Origin: Bacteroidota bacterium
Lineage (GTDB): Bacteria > Bacteroidota > Bacteroidia > UBA8524
Direction: 5' to 3'
Length of the DNA stretch: 5,359 nt
Assembly: GCA_003531115.1 (NCBI GenBank)
Contig: DQHT01000110.1
Span: forward strand, 1 to 5,359
Shown: one piece after another, positions 1 to 4,417 of the stretch
Numbering within the stretch: the first letter of the stretch is position 1
Layout: every line of letters begins with the position of its first letter
The notes under the pieces: generated by a model
Database searches by the model: none
What the model was told of the DNA's origin: nothing
The model's input: the letters and a program-made list of their open reading frames with translations, nothing else
Program-made: the position numbers and the translations under genes

Positions 1-20
1 ACGCAGGAGTTCTGCTTCAC

Positions 21-59
21 CGCTCCCTCGCTCTGACCGAAGGTCTCGCTCCCTCGCTC
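21..59. repeat. 13-bp direct repeat flanking a small hairpin
   Basis: The 13-mer CGCTCCCTCGCTC occurs at 21-33 and again, identically, at 47-59. The 13 bases between the copies contain the inverted repeat GACC-GAA-GGTC (35-45). The repeat itself is internally repetitive (CGCTC twice). A smaller inverted repeat, GCAG-N5-CTGC, lies at 3-15. No convincing coding frame covers the block. It sits just beyond the terminator of the tRNA gene and may continue to the left of the window. It could be one unit of a dispersed intergenic repeat or a fragment of a longer array, but this stretch alone does not identify it. Confidence 0.55.
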
Positions 60-67
60 CCGGGCAT

Positions 68-96
68 AAAAAAAGCCCTCAATTTCTTGAAGGCTT
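68..96 (-). terminator. Rho-independent terminator of tRNA-Asp
   Basis: Read on the minus strand, AAGCCTTCAA, loop GAAA, then TTGAGGGCTT pair as a ten-position stem with a single internal mismatch (91 against 78). A run of seven T follows (68-74). The hairpin begins about five bases after the tRNA 3' end, so it ends the tRNA transcript. The T run exists only in the minus-strand direction, which sets the orientation. Confidence 0.88.
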
Positions 97-100
97 CTTG

Positions 101-174
101 CGGACTGGACGGGACTCGAACCCGCGACCTCCGCCGTGACAGGGCGGCATTCTAACCAGCTGAACTACCAATCC
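101..174 (-). tRNA. tRNA-Asp (anticodon GTC)
   Basis: The minus strand folds into a complete cloverleaf. The acceptor stem is GGATTGG paired with CCAGTCC (one G-T wobble), with discriminator G at 101. The anticodon stem is CCGCC/GGCGG around the loop CTGTCAC, which carries anticodon GTC (138-140 on the plus strand). The T arm has the loop TTCGAGT closed by GCGGG/CCCGT. The anticodon and the discriminator G both indicate aspartate. The 3' CCA is not encoded: the next bases are CAA, so CCA must be added by the tRNA nucleotidyltransferase. The gene has its own promoter and terminator and appears to be a single-gene transcription unit. Confidence 0.97.
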
Positions 175-191
175 GTTCCTCTTGGGGAGTG

Positions 192-223
192 CAAAGATAG
201 AATTTTCAACGTACTTGCAAAAA
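192..223 (-). promoter_or_regulatory. Bacteroidota-type promoter of tRNA-Asp
   Basis: On the minus strand, TATCTTTG (192-199) matches the Bacteroidota -7 consensus TAnnTTTG exactly. A TTG within TTTTTG (218-223) lies 18 bp upstream, close to the usual spacing for the -33 element. The -7 element ends 17 bp before the mature tRNA 5' end, giving a short precursor leader of roughly ten bases. The expected transcription start falls near 184-187. This is the best promoter match in the window and one of the stronger signs of the phylum. Confidence 0.8.
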
Positions 224-318
224 GTTCAGAATTAAATAAGATTAAAAAAACGCAATGGGTTGAAAGTCAATCGTATAATATTGGCGTAACTTTATGGCAT
301 CTGTAGCGTTATAGGTGT

Positions 319-984
319 ATGAATCCACGCTCTACCAAAAAATCATTTCTTTCGTACAGTACCCTGCTCATAGGACTTGGCGCTTTCGTCCTGATCGGGG
401 CTTGTCAAAAAGACAGGGAAACGTTCTATATTCCCGGGAAACCGTATCCGGGTCCTTATGATGATAGTAAATATGCCATTGCCGCCGACTATTTCCCGAT
501 GAAATTTGGAAGCGTTTGGTACTATTCTGTTTTTTCTAAATCAGGTTCGTCCATGCTTTTTGATTATCCGTTGGAAGGGCGCATCGATAGCTTTCCCTAC
601 CGAACCAATTATTACCGCATGCCGGGAGAAGTTAAATGGGGATGGATGAACTGGGGAGTGAGCAGAACTTCAGCGATTAATGCAGGAGGCGGGGTTTTAT
701 TCCATACCCGTTTGCTGGATAGTGCTGCAACCTACGAGGAAGTGATGGGAACCTGGGATAAACACCAACAGGTACAATGGGGTGGCTTACACTGGGTAAG
801 TACTCCCATCGGTGAATTTCAGTGTATTCGTAACGACCACCGCTACTATGAAGGCGACACTTCCTACCAGGCGCGCTACTTCGCTATGGGGGTTGGCTAT
901 ATCAAACAGGAAAAATTCCATTTTGTGAATGGGGTCAAATACATGGACGAGATCCAGATCATCGACAGCACTTCCCTGAAATAA
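319..984 (+). CDS. Putative surface-exposed lipoprotein, function unknown
   Basis: A 221-residue protein with a type II (lipoprotein) signal peptide: basic residues at 4-8, a hydrophobic core at about 15-27 and the lipobox IGAC ending at Cys29. The residues after the lipidated cysteine are QKDRE. This closely resembles the lipoprotein export signal (Q-K-D-D-E type) that sends Bacteroidota lipoproteins to the cell surface. The mature part is rich in Tyr and Trp. It has a DYFPMKFGSVWYY segment (58-70), and a GEFQCIR (165-171) followed by YFAMGVGYIKQE (187-198). I associate this layout with small beta-rich Bacteroidota lipoproteins, loosely like DUF3108/TapB-type proteins, but I cannot assign a function. 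ATG 319 is the first possible ATG, because an in-frame TAG lies at 304-306. The ribosome binding site is weak (AGG at 313-315). The gene diverges from tRNA-Asp and converges with the next gene, so it is probably monocistronic. Confidence 0.87.
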   Translation: MNPRSTKKSFLSYSTLLIGLGAFVLIGACQKDRETFYIPGKPYPGPYDDSKYAIAADYFPMKFGSVWYYSVFSKSGSSMLFDYPLEGRIDSFPYRTNYYRMPGEVKWGWMNWGVSRTSAINAGGGVLFHTRLLDSAATYEEVMGTWDKHQQVQWGGLHWVSTPIGEFQCIRNDHRYYEGDTSYQARYFAMGVGYIKQEKFHFVNGVKYMDEIQIIDSTSLK

Positions 985-993
985 GGCGAATCT

Positions 994-3246
994 TTAAGGT
1001 AAGATCTCGACTTTCAGCGCTGAAATACCGTGTTCGCCCTGGATGCGCAATACATAGATCCCGGCAGCGATTCCGCTGAGGTTCAATACTGCGGTGCCTT
1101 CCAAATTGTCAGTTTGAATAATCTTTCCATCCATAGTCAAAAGCATAAACGCATAGGTTCCTGCTCCCGTTATTCTGTCAATAACCAGATAACTTCCGGC
1201 CGGATTCGGGTATACCTTGAACCGTTCCTGACCGATCGTAGAAATGCTTGTGTTGTCAACAGGTGGTGGTAAAGCCAGGATATCCACTTCCATACGTTCA
1301 TAGGAACCAAAACAGCCATCAGGGGTATAGGTGACTACATTGAGGGTTCCCTTGCCTTCGGGTCCCCATTGTACCTGTATGCTTCCTGTCAGGCTATCCA
1401 TACTTAAAATCGTACCTCCCAAACAGGTCCAAACATGTCCGTCGCGGTAATCGCGGGGGGAGGAATAGGTTTTTATCAGTCCGGTTGTGCTGGTATCGTA
1501 GCCCGTTATCGCTGAGGTAAACGGACTCCTTAACACCTCAAAATAGAAGGAATCGGGATCGGAAATGCAGCTTCCTATAAGCACCCGGCTGCGGTAAAAA
1601 CCGCTTTGCAGGGTATCATCAGCCACAAAATAGGGGGAAGCCGTATCGCTCTGAAAGCCATTGGGCCCCGTCCAGTCGAATACAGCACCGGTAACCGACT
1701 GTCCTTCGAAATACACGGTATCGCCCTGACACACACTATCACCAACCAAACTCATCAATACAGGAACCTGGGGTGGCGGATAGGTATACAGTTCGGTGCT
1801 GTCACTGCCGGAAACACAGTTCCCGTCTTCTACATACGCGTAATAGGTCCCAACATTGGTGGTATCAAGCGAATAAAACCGGAAGTCGGCAATGCTGTCG
1901 ATAAACCCGTTCGGACCACTCCAGCGATAGGTAAGATTCGGAGAGGGTGAAAATGCGCTAAAACTCACACTGTCGCCAACGCATTTAGGTCCGTCATTGG
2001 TGACAGTGGGTGTTTGCGGGGTTTGATGGATGATAAGTTCGGTGCTTGTGTCTTTGGAGGTACAGGTCATGAACTTGACATTCACCGTATAAGTACCATT
2101 CATCGAGGTATCTGTGACCGGAATAAAATTGTTCTGGGTCGTGCTGCTAAAACCATTCGGACCCGTCCAGGAATAGCTGAGTCCGGACAGGGTATCGGCA
2201 AAAAGATGGGCGCTGTCGCCACTGCAATGCGGACCGTCATTCCCAATAGCCGGAGGGAGAGGCGTATAGGGCACGGTTTTGCTTCGAATGTCCACACATC
2301 CCGTTGTCCATCCATAAAAGGTATCCTTTAAAGTGACCTGATAGGGCAATCGTTTGGTATAGGTATGCGTGCCATTAACAGCGTAATAAATTCCTGTTGT
2401 GTCGCCGTAGTCCCACAACATACCAAACTGAGGGACATTGTAAAAGGCATAACGGTTATAGAAGCGGTTTTGCATCACCGCGGAGGAAGTATTGGTAAAG
2501 GTAAAAGCAGAATTTCCATTGTTGCAGCCGGAAAAGAAAAAGTCGGCATTAAGATCATAGGCTACCGTAGGCATAAGGATAAAATCGGCATTAAAGGTCG
2601 ATCCGCCTACATTGATCCCGTATGCCCGGCGCCAGGTATTGGCCAGTTCTACACTACTCAGCCATTCGCTGTCGCCATCGCCTGCATTGTAATTGTTGCA
2701 GATAACGGATACACTGGTGCTGCTGGAGGTTTCCAGGGTAACAACATACGGGGTGCTGATGGTGATCGGTGTGGCAAATTTGGCGTGTTTGCGTAAGGCC
2801 GACAAAACGCCGCCTCCAAAGGTTGAATCAATTTGAATGGTCACGCTTCGTGCGGGATTGGCAAAAGGCAGGGAGTCGGAAGTGGAGAGGTATAAGTTGC
2901 AGGTGATGGTAACCGCAGCACCGGTACCCGCACTTTGCCAGGCAAAAAAATCAAAGCCCGAAATGGTGATGGGCTGAGGGGCCATGAACCACTGGCCAAA
3001 TCCGGTTCCACTATTCGATGCATTTAAAGCAACCGCATAAAAAGCGGAGGTTTTGTAATAGGGATAATACAGGGTGTCTACACCACAACTTCCTGCCTTT
3101 CCGTATGATTGCAAGGGAAAATTTGCCGGTTTCTGAACAGCGATGTCATTAACGAGCTGTACAGTAGTTGGACTGAGTTGGGCCTGGCTGAACAGGGTGA
3201 AGAAAAGGACGAAAAAGGATAGTAATGACCTGGAAAACATAGGCAT
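994..3246 (-). CDS. Secreted multidomain PKD/Ig-like protein with T9SS type A sorting domain
   Basis: A 750-residue adhesin-like protein. A signal peptide spans residues 1-22 (hydrophobic run 8-19, likely cleavage after SQA). A beta-rich N-terminal module follows at about 50-230, starting SCGVDTLYYP, a pattern seen in large Bacteroidota secreted proteins. A PKD domain lies at about 232-328, with the signature WDYGD (278-282) and HTY (294-296). Three Ig-like repeats follow (about 332-409, 412-490, 494-574). Each has a Cys after a GD/GP strand, a W-[TS]-GPNGF core (360-366, 442-448, 525-531) and a second Cys 54-55 residues after the first. A diverged PKD-like module covers about 577-658. The C-terminus (about 672-750) is a type A sorting domain: FKVYPNP at 676-682, MDGKII at 705-710, GIAAGIYVLRI at 725-735. 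The protein is therefore expected to cross the outer membrane by T9SS and be released or anchored by the sortase PorU. Start may be M1 or M3; there is no upstream in-frame ATG. No catalytic domain is visible, so a role in adhesion or surface structure is inferred. Confidence 0.92.
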   Translation of the reverse strand: MPMFSRSLLSFFVLFFTLFSQAQLSPTTVQLVNDIAVQKPANFPLQSYGKAGSCGVDTLYYPYYKTSAFYAVALNASNSGTGFGQWFMAPQPITISGFDFFAWQSAGTGAAVTITCNLYLSTSDSLPFANPARSVTIQIDSTFGGGVLSALRKHAKFATPITISTPYVVTLETSSSTSVSVICNNYNAGDGDSEWLSSVELANTWRRAYGINVGGSTFNADFILMPTVAYDLNADFFFSGCNNGNSAFTFTNTSSAVMQNRFYNRYAFYNVPQFGMLWDYGDTTGIYYAVNGTHTYTKRLPYQVTLKDTFYGWTTGCVDIRSKTVPYTPLPPAIGNDGPHCSGDSAHLFADTLSGLSYSWTGPNGFSSTTQNNFIPVTDTSMNGTYTVNVKFMTCTSKDTSTELIIHQTPQTPTVTNDGPKCVGDSVSFSAFSPSPNLTYRWSGPNGFIDSIADFRFYSLDTTNVGTYYAYVEDGNCVSGSDSTELYTYPPPQVPVLMSLVGDSVCQGDTVYFEGQSVTGAVFDWTGPNGFQSDTASPYFVADDTLQSGFYRSRVLIGSCISDPDSFYFEVLRSPFTSAITGYDTSTTGLIKTYSSPRDYRDGHVWTCLGGTILSMDSLTGSIQVQWGPEGKGTLNVVTYTPDGCFGSYERMEVDILALPPPVDNTSISTIGQERFKVYPNPAGSYLVIDRITGAGTYAFMLLTMDGKIIQTDNLEGTAVLNLSGIAAGIYVLRIQGEHGISALKVEILP

Positions 3247-3306
3247 AGGTTTCCATAAAATTAGGTAGACCTCATCATAAAAACAAAATAAATTAGACGA
3301 GCGCGA

Positions 3307-3981
3307 TCAGGAGTGGCTTGTTTCGAGGAGGAAATTTTTACCCCCGAGATAAAAGAACCAGGTTGAAAGTCCCAGAAACAGGTGACTCAGGTCCATGGAA
3401 CTCAATAATTCTGTTGGCGACAAATCCATAACAAAGATAAGTCCGGCCAGCAGGGTTGCCCCAATGCCAGCCCAAAACCATTGGAAGGTGCGCGCAAAAC
3501 TTTTTTTACGGATGAGGATGATGCCGAATATACCCGTGAGGAAGAGCAATCCATATACGGTATGCAGCATTACCCCAACAAACTTGAGGGAAATGATGGT
3601 AAGAATGGTGCAGGAAACAACCATTGCGGCACTTAAGGCATAGGAAAAGGTATGGGCCCTTTGTTTCACCACGCCGGCTCCGATGCGGAGTACAAAGATC
3701 TCCAGGGCAAAAACACTGGCGATACTAAATAACCAGCCGGGAAGTTTCCCATAGAGGCCGGTAGCATAGAGCAGGGAATGGCCGAGGAGTCCGCCTAAAA
3801 AGGTGGCCAGCGCCAGGCAGATAAAATGAATAAGGAGCAATTTTTTGCCCCCTGCTTCTCCGGGGATCTTAGCCAGTTTATAGGCTGCAAAGGCAGCGAT
3901 AAGGGCGACCAGAGTATCAGTCAGGAAAGAAGAAAGTTCATCGAAACGTAATGACCCGAGATAAATTGAATCGCCAAACAT
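3307..3981 (-). CDS. Seven-helix inner-membrane protein, function unknown
   Basis: A 224-residue hydrophobic protein with about seven predicted membrane helices: roughly 15-35, 48-72, 81-100, 111-133, 135-157, 165-186 and 197-213. There is no cleavable signal peptide. Polar residues lie in or near the helices: His52, His68 (in GGLLGHSLLY), Glu94, His140 (VMLHTVYG) and Asp197/His200 (MDLSHLFLGL). Helix count, length and the Asp-x-x-His in the last helix recall seven-helix families such as the CREST hydrolases (alkaline ceramidase-like) and uncharacterised Bacteroidota 7TM families such as DUF6962. However, the Ser-x3-His and His-x3-His of ceramidases are absent, so I do not assign an enzyme activity. 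ATG 3981 is the first in-frame ATG; no Shine-Dalgarno lies at normal distance (GGAGAGG is 26 bp upstream, too far). The gene starts 38 bp after the LysR-like gene and ends 60 bp before the adhesin gene, all on one strand, so co-transcription is plausible. Confidence 0.82.
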   Translation of the reverse strand: MFGDSIYLGSLRFDELSSFLTDTLVALIAAFAAYKLAKIPGEAGGKKLLLIHFICLALATFLGGLLGHSLLYATGLYGKLPGWLFSIASVFALEIFVLRIGAGVVKQRAHTFSYALSAAMVVSCTILTIISLKFVGVMLHTVYGLLFLTGIFGIILIRKKSFARTFQWFWAGIGATLLAGLIFVMDLSPTELLSSMDLSHLFLGLSTWFFYLGGKNFLLETSHS

Positions 3982-4019
3982 GCGGCGAAGATTGCTAAAA
4001 AAATCAGCCTCTCCAAACC

Positions 4020-4292
4020 TCAGGCACCCGGATTTTTCTTGAAGGGCTTAAGCATGTCCTCTACTTTTTCTACGATTTCCCGGGCTTGCCGTACCACGAT
4101 AATCCCTTCTTCAGTAGCAATAATGGGCTGTTTGCTTCTGTCGAACAGGGACTTGCCCAGGCGGTCTTCCATCGCTTTTACCTGTTGACTCACCGTGCTT
4201 TGTTCGGCCGAGCAAAGATCTGCTGCTTTGGAAAAACTTCCGGTTTCGGCAACAGCAATGACGTATTGTAATTGACGTAAGGTTACCAGCAT
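4020..4292 (-). CDS. Stand-alone LysR/OxyR-type HTH DNA-binding protein
   Basis: A 90-residue protein that is essentially the N-terminal winged helix-turn-helix of a LysR-type regulator. It reads TLRQLQYVIAVAETGSFSKAAD, then the recognition region SAEQSTVSQQVKAMEDRLG, then the wing SLFDRSKQPIIATEEG, then the start of the linker helix (VVRQAREIVEKVEDML), and stops. Full LysR regulators are near 300 residues with a ligand-binding domain; here that domain is missing. The pattern AADLC...QSTVSQQ...FDRSKQP...EEG...QA most resembles the OxyR branch. No effector remnant is visible downstream, because the membrane-protein gene starts 38 bp later. The ATG at 4290-4292 is preferred over the in-frame ATG at 4397, since the extra 35 residues do not belong to the fold and overlap the intergenic operator-like structure. 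The linker helix could still support dimerisation. It probably binds DNA without sensing a ligand through the usual domain, or is a decayed regulator. Confidence 0.88.
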   Translation of the reverse strand: MLVTLRQLQYVIAVAETGSFSKAADLCSAEQSTVSQQVKAMEDRLGKSLFDRSKQPIIATEEGIIVVRQAREIVEKVEDMLKPFKKNPGA

Positions 4293-4310
4293 AGCGGGGG
4301 TCTTGGCGAC

Positions 4311-4336
4311 AAATATGCGCGATTCGCAGCATATTT
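4311..4336. promoter_or_regulatory. Stem-loop / candidate operator upstream of the LysR-like gene
   Basis: AAATATGC (4311-4318) is an exact inverted match to GCATATTT (4329-4336). Inside these arms GCG (4319-4321) pairs with CGC (4325-4327) around an ATT loop, leaving one unpaired A (4328). The total is eleven pairs. It lies 19-44 bp upstream of the LysR-like ATG. It overlaps CATATTTG (4310-4317 read on the minus strand), one mismatch from the -7 consensus TAnnTTTG. LysR-type regulators usually bind dyads of this size near their own promoters and control a divergent gene, so an autoregulatory operator is the likely reading. An RNA hairpin in the leader is the alternative. No T run follows on either side, so it is not an obvious terminator. 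Confidence 0.6.
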
Positions 4337-4359
4337 TATGGAATATTTTTGAATATTTT
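4331..4359. repeat. Phased AT-rich repeats in the divergent promoter region
   Basis: The heptamer ATATTTT occurs at 4331-4337, 4343-4349 and 4353-4359. The last two copies lie inside the 9-bp direct repeat GAATATTTT, spaced exactly 10 bp apart. This places the copies on about the same face of the helix. The first copy overlaps the right arm of the adjacent stem-loop. The position between the divergent LysR-like and nuclease genes fits additional regulator half-sites or a bend, although AT-rich promoter DNA can give such matches by chance. Confidence 0.45.
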
Positions 4360-4380
4360 GACAGAACCCTGACCGTACTA

Positions 4381-4413
4381 TTTGGTAGCAAAATCAATGT
4401 GGAGCTATCTTTA
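4381..4413 (+). promoter_or_regulatory. Possible promoter of the secreted nuclease gene
   Basis: TATCTTTA (4406-4413) differs from the Bacteroidota -7 consensus TAnnTTTG only at the last base. TTTG (4381-4384) lies 21 bp upstream as a candidate -33 element. Transcription would begin about five to seven bases after 4413, almost at the ATG (4418), so the mRNA would be leaderless or nearly so. No other promoter-like pair was seen closer to the gene. The mismatch and the wide spacer keep confidence low. Confidence 0.35.
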
Positions 4414-4417
4414 GCCT

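Noticed and set aside
101..174. The tRNA-Asp gene as an integration (att) site of a mobile element
   Set aside because: No integrase, direct repeat of the tRNA 3' end or phage/ICE gene is seen in the window, and the tRNA has its own intact promoter and terminator.
260..294. Promoter for the lipoprotein gene: TTG (260-262) with TAACTTTA (287-294); also TATAAT at 274-279
   Set aside because: The spacing between TTG and the -7-like element is 24 bp, too wide, and the last consensus base is missing. TATAAT is not the usual Bacteroidota element and lacks a partner at proper spacing.
1606..2796. Several open frames of 100-140 codons on the plus strand within the adhesin gene
   Set aside because: They lie opposite a well-supported 750-residue coding sequence with clear domains and have no start context or domain of their own.
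3247..3306. Terminator or promoter in the 60-bp AT-rich gap between the 7TM and adhesin genes
   Set aside because: Only a 4-bp inverted match (AGGT/ACCT) and a one-mismatch -7-like TTATTTTG without a paired TTG were found, too weak to report.
4293..4397. N-terminal extension of the LysR-like gene to an upstream in-frame ATG (35 more residues)
   Set aside because: The extra residues do not fit the LysR fold, which normally begins a few residues before the LRQL motif, and they would place the stem-loop and AT-rich repeats inside coding sequence.
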